A stretch of DNA of 26,479 bases, taken from DATEVL01 sp964448245 (GTDB lineage Bacteria > Chloroflexota > Anaerolineae > Anaerolineales > E44-bin32). The translations under genes and the position numbers were made by a program. The notes under the pieces are model-generated. The model was not told the origin of the DNA. It searched no databases and worked only from the letters and a program-made list of their open reading frames with translations. Where the stretch lies: contig CAYUWF010000024.1 in assembly GCA_964448245.1 (NCBI GenBank), positions 1 to 26,479 on the forward strand, read 5' to 3'. Of this stretch, positions 1 through 10,800 are shown piece after piece; position 1 is the first letter of the stretch, and every line of letters begins with the position of its first letter.

Positions 1-279
1 ATGGTAGAGGTAGGGAGAGACGTGCAGGAAGTCCTGTTGGCTGGCCTCCGTGAGGTGCTGAGCGAGCAAGGTCGCGTCCGACCAAGGTGTGACGGCGTAC
101 AGCTCGATGCGATTGCAGGTGGACACGACCGCCAGTTCTCTCAGATGCTCGCCGGAGGCGGTTCGCTGACAGCCGCACCGGGCCAGGAGGGCGTTCTGTT
201 GGTCACGATCAAAGAAGAGAGCCTCCCGAATCGATCGAGGCGCGAAGTGATGGCTGGTTCCGAGGCAATGGAGGTGCAT
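1..279 (-). CDS. hemA: Glutamyl-tRNA reductase, N-terminal part (runs off left edge)
   Basis: Reduces glutamyl-tRNA(Glu) to glutamate-1-semialdehyde with NADPH, the first committed step of C5-pathway tetrapyrrole synthesis in the cytosol. The 93 codons seen begin MHLHCLGTSHHFAPRSIRE, matching the family's N-terminal GLSHKTAPVxVRE signature, and continue to VVSTCNRIELYA at about residues 51-62, where Cys55 is the catalytic thiol that forms the thioester with glutamate. The reading frame is open to the window edge, so the NADPH-binding and dimerisation domains lie outside. The ATG at 279-277 is 7 bp after the stop of the upstream MerR-like gene and has no strong Shine-Dalgarno sequence, which suggests translational coupling. 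Identification is firm from the active-site motif. Confidence 0.93.
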   Translation of the reverse strand, partial: MHLHCLGTSHHFAPRSIREALFFDRDQQNALLARCGCQRTASGEHLRELAVVSTCNRIELYAVTPWSDATLLAQHLTEASQQDFLHVSPYLYH

Positions 280-286
280 GATGGGC

Positions 287-961
287 TCAGAATCGGGGGC
301 GGCGGGAGGCGCCCCCGGGCGAGTAGGATGACACGATGGCAAGTTCGACGGCGTTGAACACCGTGCACATGCGGCGAAAGATCGGCAGACTCGACTCGGA
401 GGTCAGGTTCACGAGGTCCGGCAGCTGGAGGGTGGTCTGGAGCATGGTGTCGCGGAAGAAGAAGAGGATTGGTAAGGCCTGCGACAAAGAGAGGCCATGC
501 GAGCGGAAACTCTCCGCATACTGAACCCCTACTCGTTCGGCTGACTTGAGAAGGACGGTGTCGCCATCGGGCGCCTTGAGGTACGAGAGGGAGATCCTCA
601 TGAGCTTCTGGCCGAGCACGCGATGGTGCTCGCGGGTCGCCTCGTCAAAAGCATCGATCCATGTCGGATGGGCGTTGGAAAGGTGGAGGTCTCTCCGAGT
701 TGCTTCCACGGCGCGGTCGACCCAGACCTGTTCGAGACCCCCGATCGCCCGGAGCCTCTTCCGCCGGGCGTTGAAGGCCTCGATATCCGCCCGCGCGAAG
801 CGTCGGTGGCCGCCTGGGGTAAGCGCCACGGGGATACCGCCCGCATCCGCCCAGCGGCGCAGCGTTGTGGGATGGACCCCGAGGAGCTCGGCCGCGAGCC
901 GGAGGGGCGCGGGATCGCGGTTGGATGTCGAACGGCTGGAGATAGCAGTGGTCATAGGCAC
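287..961 (-). CDS. MerR-type DNA-binding regulator with RsbRD-like C-terminal domain
   Basis: A predicted cytosolic transcription regulator of 224 residues. Residues 19-62 form a MerR/excisionase winged helix-turn-helix (helices around LRLAAELLGVHPTTLRRWAD, wing TPGGHRRF at 48-55). Residues 90-215 are all-helical and resemble the RsbRD N-terminal, globin-like signal domain (pattern GVQYAESFRSHGLSLSQAL then FFFRDTML). There is no cobalamin-binding HxxGxD-type motif of the CarH/LitR class. It is followed 7 bp later by hemA, so it probably controls its own operon and haem synthesis; this role is inferred from context. The start is GTG at 961 or ATG at 955. Neither has a clear ribosome site and a direct repeat sits just upstream, so the mRNA may be leaderless. 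Confidence 0.85.
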   Translation of the reverse strand: MPMTTAISSRSTSNRDPAPLRLAAELLGVHPTTLRRWADAGGIPVALTPGGHRRFARADIEAFNARRKRLRAIGGLEQVWVDRAVEATRRDLHLSNAHPTWIDAFDEATREHHRVLGQKLMRISLSYLKAPDGDTVLLKSAERVGVQYAESFRSHGLSLSQALPILFFFRDTMLQTTLQLPDLVNLTSESSLPIFRRMCTVFNAVELAIVSSYSPGGASRRPRF

Positions 962-966
962 AGAAT

Positions 967-983
967 CTATGCAAAACTATGCA
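967..983 (-). promoter_or_regulatory. Direct repeat, operator/promoter candidate for merR-hemA
   Basis: On the minus strand the sequence TGCATAG occurs twice with a 10 bp period, separated by TTT, ending 5-6 bp before the GTG start of the MerR-like gene. A repeat in helical register at the promoter is what an autoregulating MerR-type dimer or tandem binder could use. The second copy also resembles a -10 box for a leaderless transcript. Function is inferred from position only. Confidence 0.45.
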
Positions 984-1217
984 CTTGCTCTCGGGGTTAC
1001 AAGAGGAGTTTAGGCCGTCTAGATTAGCGTGAGCCTAAGGCATGGTGAGAAACTGATGAATTGTCGGTCGAACCCGATGTCGTCGAGAGAAGAGCGTGGC
1101 GTCTGCGGGGTTCAACCTGGGACGCGAGCCGGTGTAGAGGGCATGACTCCTTGGCAGCCCGGCAGAAGGATTGCCCGTTGACGCTACCTAGCTGGCCTTG
1201 ACAAGACGTAGGCGGGC
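984..1217. other. Gene-free stretch upstream of the merR-like gene
   Basis: I see no reading frame with protein-like composition or a ribosome-binding site here. It forms the left part of a 927 bp gene-poor gap whose only recognisable content is the transposase relic that follows. Confidence 0.5.
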
Positions 1218-1374
1218 AGGCCGCGGCGGGCGCCGGACTTGGTGGAGCGGAACTTCGCCGTGGCCGGGCCGAACCGGCTGTGGGTGGCGGACATCACGTA
1301 CATCGCGAACCTGGACCGGGTTGTTGTATCTCGCCGTCGTCGTCGACGCCTGGAGCCGACGGGTGGTGGGCTGA
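1218..1374 (+). pseudogene. IS3-family transposase (OrfB) remnant, DDE catalytic start
   Basis: The translated fragment reads RRAPDLVERNFAVAGPNRLW, then VADITYIA, then after a +1 shift near 1320 it reads LYLAVVVDAWSRRVVG and stops at TGA 1372-1374. This is the well-known IS3-group OrfB block around the first catalytic Asp (the D of WVADITY). The fragment is frameshifted, lacks the rest of the DDE domain and OrfA, and no terminal inverted repeats were found, so it is a dead relic of a past insertion. The frame also has a stop just upstream, so the N-terminal side is lost too. Confidence 0.85.
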
Positions 1375-1888
1375 ACAGGAGGTGGAATTCCCTGGTGCGC
1401 AAGCCGCTTCCCGTCTTGCCGGTCAGCCGATGCCTGCGACACGCGAACTGGCACACTCGCCTGGGCGTCTCCCGAGGATCAACCTCCAGGGCTGGGCCAG
1501 GGAGAAAGTCCTAGGGAGGCCGGATCCCGTCCTTGGAAGTTGCCCGGCAATTCCCGCGATTACCTCAGGAGGCGACCCGTCAGCAGTGACTCATACCGCA
1601 AAAGCAGATCGGCATCGCCTACCTGCCCGACGGATCTTGTGGAAATGTAGGAATACGGCTGAGCACTGACCCTTGTGTGTTTCCGTAGGGGACGCCGACA
1701 TGACAAGAGAGGCGAGGCGACGGCCGATGCCAGCATCACGCCGACGCACCCCGACGGAAGGTGGGAGGGAAACTCGACAGTGATTTCCTAAGCATCGGGC
1801 TGAAGCTCTTGGGCTGGTGCTGATGTCGTTCGAAGATGATGGGGAGGTCGGCAGGGGGGCGCTACGTCTTCGTCCGACCCCATCGGTT
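1375..1888. other. Gene-free stretch after the transposase relic
   Basis: No supportable gene, RNA or repeat was recognised. The sequence after the relic no longer matches the IS3 transposase in any frame. The stretch lies downstream of the glucan synthase stop at 1889. No hairpin followed by a T-run was seen there, so the terminator of that gene is not obvious. Confidence 0.4.
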
Positions 1889-4800
1889 CTAGCCTGGTCC
1901 GGCCTTGGTCGGCGGGCCCAGACGAACCAGGACCCGGTGCTTGATCAGGTCCCGCTCCAACGGGATCACGCCGTCCTCCAGCCGCTGCCCGTCCATCTCC
2001 ACCGATAAGACTCCGCGCTCACAGCCGTCCGGGTTCTCCACATGAATCTCGTAGAGCGCCTCCCCGTGCCGATAGGTGAGACGAAAGCCAGCCCACCAGG
2101 CGGGAATGACCGGGTCGATCTGCAGGGCCTCACCGCGCACTTTCAACCCGAGGACCTCTTCCACCCACGCCCGGTAGATCCAGGCCGCCGAGCCGGTGTA
2201 CCACGACCAACCTCCTTGGCCCATCCACCCCGGGGCGCGATACACGTCCGCGGCGACAACGTAGGGCTCGACGCCGTAGCGCCAGACGCTCTCCGCCTGA
2301 CGCGCCCGCTCGATGGGATTGAGAATCCGCAGTACCTCGCCCGCCCGCGTTCCTTCCCCGCGGCGGGCCAGCGCCATCGCCAGCCAGGCTGCGGCGTGCG
2401 CATACTGGCCGCCATTCTCTCGCACGCCCGGCGGGTAGCCCTGGATGTAGCCTGGCGATGGATTCGATCGGTCGAAAGGCGGGTCCAGGAGCAGCACCAG
2501 GCCTTCGTCCTCCTTGACCAGATGTCGCCAGGCCGAGTCGAGCGCCAGCCTGGCGCGTTCGACGTCCGCCGGGCCGCCCAGCCAGGCCCAGGACTGGGCC
2601 AAGGAGTCGATCCGGGCCTCCGGATTGGCGGAAGAGCCCAAGCGGGTACCGTCGTCGAAGGTCGCCCGGAGATACCACTGCCCATCCCAGGCCACCCGGT
2701 CGATCTGCGCAAGCAGCGCATGTCTTTTCTGCCGATAGGAGAGTGCGGCTTCCGCTTGATCCAGCCCATCCGACAACTCGGCCATGCCGGCGAGCACCTC
2801 CGCCAGAAACCATGCCAGCCAAACACTCTCCCCCTTTCCGCCCGTGCCCACCCGGTCCATCCCGTCGTTCCAGTCTCCGGCCCCGATGAGCGGGAGCCCA
2901 TGCGGCCCGGCGGTCAGCCCGCGCGCCACCGCCCGTTGGCAATGTTCGAACAAGGGGACGCGCTCGAGGCCGACCTGCGGGGTCTGGAACGAGTCGTGCT
3001 GATCCTCCTGCAGGGTGGGGGCATGGAGGAAGGGGACCTGCGCCTCCAGGATGTCCACATCCCCGGTCACCCGGACGTAGTGGGCGACGACGTAGGGAAG
3101 CCACAGGGGATCATCCGAGATCCGCGAGCGGATGCCCGCCCCCGTGGGGGGATGCCACCAATGCTGGACGTCCCCTTCGCGGAACTGCCGGCTGGCCGCC
3201 AACAGGATGTGTTCTCGCGCCAGGGCCGGCTTCGCATACAGCAGCGCCAGCACGTCCTGCAGTTGATCGCGAAACCCGTAGGCGCCGCCGGATTGATAGA
3301 AGGCCGAGCGTCCCCACATCCGGCAGCTGAGGCTCTGGTACAGCAACCAGCGGTTGATGAGGAAATCGGCGGCGCGCTCGGGCGTATGGACCTCGATCGT
3401 CCCCAGCAGCTCATCCCACCACGCCTTCGTTTGATCCAAGGCAACCTCGAATGCCAGCCCCTCGCGATAGGTCTGGGTCAGCCATTGGACTTCGTCGATC
3501 GTCTCGGCCTGGCCGAGCAGAGCCACGATCTCGGTGGCCTCGCCCGGGCCCAGTTCGACGGTGACCCGCAGCGCGGCGCACGGATCCATCCCCGCGCCCG
3601 TCCGACGCGAAAGCTCCGCTCGCTCCATCGCCGCCGGGCTCGCCAGGGACTGATTCCGACCTACGAAGGACGTCCGGTCGCCGGTGTAGGACTCGGGGGC
3701 CCGACTGAGGGCGGCGAAGGCGACCCGCATTCCATACTCGGGGTGATACCGATTGCGGGCCAACAAGGCCTGCGTTTCGTCGTCCCAGTCGGTCACGACA
3801 TGCATCTCGGAGGACTCGCGGCTCTCTCCCAGTGTCCATTCGACGTAGTAGGTCAACGACAGCCGGCGCCGCCGGGCGGAGTCGTTTTTCAAGCGCAGTC
3901 TCTGGAGGCGCACCGGCTTCCCCCCACTCGAATCCACCGGAACGAGGACGGTCAACTCCTGCTCGATGGCATGGCTGTTGTGCTCGAAGACGGTGTAGCC
4001 GGCCCCATGCCGCGCCCGATAGGCAGTCGCCTCGCGAATCGGCGCGGCGGTCGGGGTCCAGTATTCTCCGGTGTCCTCGTCCCGGATGTAGATCGCCTCG
4101 GCCGCAGGGTCGAGGATGGGATCATTCGACCATGCCGTCAGTCGGTTGCGCTGGCTGTTGCCAAACCAGGTGAACCCGGCCCCGGTTTCGCTGACGACGG
4201 TTCCGAAGTTCGGGTTGGCGATCACGTTCACCCAGGGCGCCGGCGTGTGCGTCTCGGGACCGAGATAGATGGCGTATTCGCGCCCATCCGAGGTGAATCC
4301 ACCCAGGCTGTTGAAGTAGGGCAGCTCCATGAAGGGGAGGGGCGCGGAGGGTTCGCGCGGCCCGCGCTTCCTGGCGATGGGCTTCTGGGCTTCGGGCGCC
4401 TCTGCCGGCACCCCCAGCTGCTGGGGAAGTGTCCCGCGAGCCGCCACCAGCGCCACGCTGGCCGCGGCCTGGAGCAACGTCTGATCTTCGTCCGGGATCT
4501 GGTCGGCGCTGCGCAGGAAGACGCCTCCCGGCTTGTCGACACCGGTGAACCTCGAATGGGTCCGGATCAGGCCCTCGAGCTGTTCGTGCAGGGGTTGGTC
4601 GTAACCGCTGGCTTCCTCGTTCAGAATCACAAGATCGGCCATCAGTCCGTGCGCCCTCCAGTAGGCGTGCGCTTGGAGCATCTGACGGACGAGACTGGCG
4701 TCACGCGCCTCGCCGATCGTCACCAACACGATCGGAAGGTCGCCGGAGATTCCGTAGGGCCACAAATCGGCCTGACCCTTGCGGTTCTTCTCTTCGGTGC

Positions 4801-7800
4801 GGTCGGCCGGCGACCGAAGGAAGGCATTCGGGTAGAGGAGATGGGCAGCCAGTTTCTGGAAGCGGCGGGCATCGTCGGGCTGAATGTGAAGCAGCCGCAG
4901 CTCGAGCTGGGCGGAGGCCCAGGCGAAATCCATCGCCCGATCGATGGCGGGCGGATCACCGTACGTGTCCATCAACCGCAGAACCTGTTCGCGCGTCTCA
5001 CCGGCGGCGAGAATCAGGGACACCTGAAGGCGTTCGCCCGGCCCCAGCGTCAGGCTCCGGCGCAGGCTCAGGATAGGGTCAAGCACGTAACCCTGAGTGT
5101 TGCTGGGGTACTGGGCAACGCCCACCGGGTCGCTCAGCGACCGGCCGCGGCCGATGAAACGTCGCCGGTCTGTCTCGAAGCGCAGGGCTTCGCCCTGGCC
5201 GGAGGGCTCCGTCGTGAGGCGGTGGGCGACGACGATCGGCGGCTCGTCTTCCTTGCGCGGCCGCCGGCAGGCCAGCAGCGCCTGGTGTTCGGGCAGTGCC
5301 TCGGTCTGAATGAACAGCTTGTTGAACGCCGGATGTGCCCGGTCGGCGTCGTGGGGCGCCATCGAGAGCTCGTAGTAGCTCGTCAGATCGAGGCGGCGGG
5401 TGCGCACGGTCCGGTTGATCAGCGTGACTCGCCGGATCTCGACGTCATCCTCGGGTGAAACGACGATTTCCGTTTCGGTGTGGATGCCGTTGTCGGTCCG
5501 CTGAAAGACGGCCCGGTCCAGGGCGAAGTGGGCGGCAAAGCCCTCCACCTTTCCGCCGACGGGATGATAGGTCGTCGACCAGAGGCGCCCCGATTCCTCG
5601 TCGCGCAAGTAGATGTAACTCCCCCTGGCGTCCAGCGTGCGATCGGGCCGCCAGCGGGTGATCTCGAAGTCCCCCCACCGGCTGTAGCCGCCGCCGGCAT
5701 TGGTCACCATCAGGCTGTAGCGGCCGTTGGAGAGCAGCTGGGTCTTCGGGTTGGCGGTATGCGGCGTGTCGAACTTGCTGACCGAAGGCGCCACTTCGCC
5801 GAGGCTCTCGAGCGACGGCGCCCGTTCGCGGGTCGAGATATGGTGGAGCGGGCGCAGTCGCGGAATACGCTCGTGGAGCAAGGACTCGACGGATTGCACC
5901 CGCGGGTCGGCCAGAAACCGGCGCTGAAACGAGTTGCCGTGAAGGAAATTGGCCAACGACAGGAGGCCCATGCCTTGATGGTGGGCCATGTAGGTTCGGA
6001 CAACCACGCCGCGCTCGCCCTTAGGCAGCGGCCGGCGGCTGAAGTCCATCGCGTCGTAGAAGCCGTGGTCGTTCAGAAGCCCGAGACCGGCCAGTCGCCT
6101 CAGGTTCCGCACCGTCCGGCGCGGCGCCAGGCTGAGGGCGAGCAGGCTGGCATAGGGCGCGACGACCACCTCCTCCTCCAGACCGCGCTTCAAGCCAAGC
6201 TCGGGGACTCCGAAAGCCTTGTACTGGTAGGTCTTGGCGAGGTCAAGGTCCCCATAGGCGCACTCAGAGATTCCCCACGGCACCTGCCGCCGGGTTCCAT
6301 AGGCTATGTGAACGGCGACAGCCTCCCTGGCGGCTTTGTCCAGCATGGTGTTCCCGAACGACCGCTGGAAAAGGAGCGGCATCAGGTATTCGAACATCGT
6401 CCCGCTCCAACTGAGCAGCACCCTTCGCCGATCGATAACGGAGTAGGGACGGCTCATGGAGAACCAGTGCTCGATCGGGACGCTTCCTCCGGCGATGGCG
6501 ACGAAGCTTCCCAGGCGGGCCTCGCTCGCCAGCAGATCGTAATAGGCGCTGTCCGGCCGGCCGGCGGAGACGTTGTAGCCGATGGAGAACAACCGTCGAT
6601 CGGGGTCGTAGAGGAAACGCATGTTGATGGAGTCGGACAGCTGGTCGATGGACTGGATCAGCCGCTGGCCCGTTTCCAGCATTTCGCCGGCCAGCCATTT
6701 CGAGGTGTCGAAGACTTCGATCAGGCGGTCCAGCCATTCGAGCAGCGGGCTGGCGGAGGCGGGGGCCTGCGCCCGCATCGACCGCAAGAGGGGAAGGCTG
6801 TGGACGCGCCCATGGGCTAGGGCCTCGAGGGAAGGTGCGCCATCGAGATCCCGGCCGATCGCGTCGACGGCTTCGGCCCCCAACGAAGCAAGCTCATCTG
6901 AGGTTTTCTCCCCAAGGACCTCGACCCAGGCGAGATAGCGGAGGGAGATCTCCCGCCACGCAGATACCTGACTCTCCATCTCCCTTATCCAGTCGGCCGG
7001 GTGGGCTCCCAGGTCCGCGGCGGCGGGCTCTCCGTCGGCCCTGGCGCTCAAGGCAGCTTGCAGGCCTCGGAGCCAACGAAGCCTCTCGGCTGCACGCGCC
7101 GGTGGGGCGTCCAGCGCTCGCCGCACTTCGGCCAGGGCGCGATCCGGCGGGCCGGCTTCCCCCACTTCCGCGCTGGATTGGGTCCGTACCTCCCACACGT
7201 CCTGCAGCCCGCGGAAGGCCTTCTCATCAAGGACCGGGCTGTGAATCATTTCGTCAACGCCTTGCTTGAGCGACCAAAGCGCCGCAAGCAGATTCCCGCT
7301 GTCCACGGCCGAGACGTAACGAGGCTCGAGCGGTGCCAACGTCTGAATGTCGTACCAGTTCAGGAGATGTCCCTCATAGCGTTCCAGCCTGGCGATTGTG
7401 CCCAGCGTATTCGTCAGCTTCTCGAGGACCTGGTCCACGGTCAGGTAGCCGAAGTCGTGGGCCGCCAGCGCGCTGAGCAGCCACATTCCAATATTGGTCG
7501 GGCTGGTCCGCATCGCCACTTGCTCGTGATGGGAAACCTGGTAGTTGTCCGGAGGAAGCCAGGATGTTTCGTCGGTGACGAAGTCGGAGAAATACCGCCA
7601 CGTTCGTCGAGCGATCGTCCTCAAGTACCGCCAGTCCCGTTCGAGAAGCCTGGCTTGCACGGGGCGCGACGGCAGCCGAAGGTTCAGGAGCCAGCCCAAG
7701 GCTGGAGAGAGAAACCACAGCACGAGCCAGGGTCCAGCCAGGCTGAGGTTCGCCGGGATCCGCTGCCAGACGGCCCAACCTGCCAAGCTACTGAAGAGGC

Positions 7801-10800
7801 TCGCCAGCGCCATGGACATCAGGAGCCTCGCCAGCCGGCGCGTGGCACCGGCCCCGACCGAGGTCCACTCCAGCAGCCCCCGCTGGGAGACGAAGCGGCG
7901 GAACAAGGCCCGGACCATCGCATCCAGTGCCAACGCGGCCTGGTGCGGGAGCAGAGCCGCCTCGACGACCGCCCGCAGCAGGTCATGTTTCACGTTCGAA
8001 AAAGAGAAGTTCTTCAGCCCTTGTCGGGTGGTCAGCGGGGTAAGGGGCTGGACCAATGGCTGGAAGAGAAGCTGCACAGCCACCAGGGCTGCCGAAAGCT
8101 GCGCCAGCTGCGGGGAAAGCAGCCAGGAGGCGATCAGCAAACCGACATTGGCCGCCGGCACCAGGCTGCGGCGTAGGTTGTCGAAGATCTTCCAGCGGTT
8201 GACGCCCGACAGCTGATTGGGCCGATGCCCTCCGCCGTGCGCCGGAACGCGCGGCAAGACCCAATCGGCGATCTGCCAATCGCCGCGAATCCAGCGATGC
8301 TCCCGGGCCGTGTAGCTCAAGTAGTCGGGTGGAAACTCATCCTGGAGCTCGATATCACTGGCGAGGCCCACCCGCACGTGGGCCCCTTCGATCAGATCGT
8401 GGCTCAACAACCAGTTTTCGGGGAATTTCCCAGAGAGCACGCGGCTGAAGGCGCGCACGTCGTAGATGCCCTTGCCGTGATAGGAGCCCTCCCCGAACAA
8501 GTCCTGACTGACATCCGAGACGGCCTTGGTGTATGGATCGATCCCGACGGAGTCGGCAAAGACCCGTGTGAAAGGCGTGGCGCTCGTGCTCGGCAAGGAC
8601 GGGCTGACGCGGGGCTGGATGATCGTGTAGGAGCCTGCCGTGACCCTGCCCTGGGCGTCGAAGCGGGGCCGATTCAGGGGGTGAGCCAACGTCTCGGCCA
8701 GCCTGCGGGCCGTGCCGCTGGGGAGCTGCGTGTCGCTGTCCAACGTGATCACGAATCTGACATGGGGCAGCAACTCCGGCGCGCCCGCATACACCATCTG
8801 GCCGGCCGCCTCCGGCCGCGTCCCTTCGATCAGCCGGTTGAGCTCCTCCAGTTTCCCTCGCTTTCGTTCCCAACCGATGAACTTCTGCTCGGACTCGCTC
8901 CAGGTCCGCTCCCGGTGGAACAGGAAGAAGCGCTCTCCCGGATAGCGGTGGTTGAGTGTCTGAACAGCTTCCGTGGCGGCCTGGAGCAGGCCTTCATCCT
9001 GCTCGTTCCGAAGCTCGTCCGAATCCGTGTAGTCGGTGAACAATCCGAAGAGGAGATTGGCCTCCTTGTTGGCCAGGTACCGGATCTCGAGCTTCTCGAC
9101 CTCGTCGTGGATCTGCTCCGGATCGACGAGCATCTCCGGGACCACCACCAGCGTTCGGAAGGCGTCCGGGATCCCCGAATCCTCAAAGTCCATCTTGGGG
9201 AGCGGGCGTGGGGGAAGGAATCGCGTGACCAGGTAGTCCACCATCTTGAGGGAAAGCTGGCTGACGGGGATCAGGGCGACGAGAGTCAACAAGAGTCGAA
9301 TCCAGGCCGAATATCCTGGGAAACCGAAATGAGCGAACAGGCTGAGGAACGCAGCCGAAAGCGCGGCGGCAGCGGAGAAATAGATCGCGGACGGGTGGGC
9401 GCAGACCCATTGAAGGGCACGCAAGCGGACCGCCTCGCGGCTGCCGAGGGCTCGGGCGAGCTCGACCCGGGCCTCGCCCACCAGGTGGGTTCCGACGTGG
9501 ATGGAGCGGTCGTCCGCGGCCGGATTCTGCCCTGCCCGGGAGGCGCGCTCGATGGCGTGTTGGGCGACCTCCTGCTCGGTGCGGCCGGACCCGCGGGCAA
9601 GCCCCTCCACGGCGCGGCGGTAGCTGTCGCGCGTTTCGAAATCCATTCCGGCATAGACACCGGCCGGATCCGAACGGAGCACGCGCTCCACGATGCTGAG
9701 GTCTTCGAAGATCTGTCTCCAGTCGAGGAGAGCCAGTTGTCGCAGGCTGGTGAAGGCGTTGCTGATGGAAATCTGGGCCTGGGTCTGGCGGTTCTGTTCA
9801 CGCAAGTTGAGCTCTACCAGGGGCTTGCGGTACACGCGCTCCAGCCAGCCCTGGACGGGGACCAGAGCAGCCTCTTCATCATAGAGATGGTCGATAAGCC
9901 GCGAAGCGAAATAGGGACTTGGGGCCGGCTGGGCGGCGGTCAGCTCCGCCATGATGGCAAAGAGCCGGTGATGGTCTTGGCGGCTGACGGTGATCAGCCG
10001 ATTGGCCCAGAAGCCGGCGATCTCCCGCTCGCGCAGTTCCGTCACTGCCCTGGCGGCCAGGGTCTGGATGTTCTCGATCAAAGCGATGCGCAGAATCTGT
10101 GGGTAAGCCCAGAGCTCCCCGATCGTCAGGGCGTGAATCGACTGGTAGGCTTCGGCGAAGGCCAGCAGGCCCTGCCGGTCGAGACGCAAGTCTGTGTGCG
10201 AGACGAGTTCCTGCGCCAGCGTGTAGATCCGAGGCAGGCTCTGGCCCGGCGGGTTGGCCAGCGCCGGCAGCTCCTGGTAGTAGCGGCGGGGTAGGTTGAG
10301 CTGGACGTCGCGGGCGTTGGCCTCGATGATGTACTCGTTGTCGAGGATCCACTCGGCGATCGGAGGCGAGCTCTGTTCCAGGCGAGCGGCTGCGGACAGG
10401 TCCCCACACGCCTCATGAATCGACCGTCGGGCTCTTTCGAGACGCGCCAGCAACTCCCTGTTCGGCCGGGGCCCGGCCTCCACCCGGCGGTCCGCCGCCA
10501 GGCGCTGGGCATGCTCTCCCAGTTGTGACAGGGATAGCGAGACGCGGCCCTTGCGCTCACCGGCGACCGGTATGGCGCGCTTCGGGTGCAGGTAGAAAAC
10601 GACGGGCGGGATCTCGTCGCTCTCCCGAAGGACCGCTACCGCCGACGGCAGCGTCGCCAGCGGCGCCTGAAGAACCAGGACCGTCTCGTCGGGAACCAGC
10701 CAGCGGGCATGGTCCATCAGCAGCCGGCGTTCGACGCCATGCCTGGATCGGCGATACCCCAAGACGGCGGCGAGTACACCGATCAGTGACGCAGCAAGTA

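Noticed and set aside
1..357. Plus-strand frame at the left edge
   Set aside because: The minus strand of the same region encodes glutamyl-tRNA reductase with its active-site STCNR motif, so the plus frame is a shadow.
2042..5458. A 1138-codon open frame on the plus strand, opposite the glucan synthase gene
   Set aside because: It is fully antisense to a strongly supported GT84/GH94 gene. Its product is rich in Arg, Gly, Pro and Gln with no recognisable domain, as expected from GC-rich codon bias on the opposite strand. The same holds for 5480-6820, 7001-8176 and 8225-10294.
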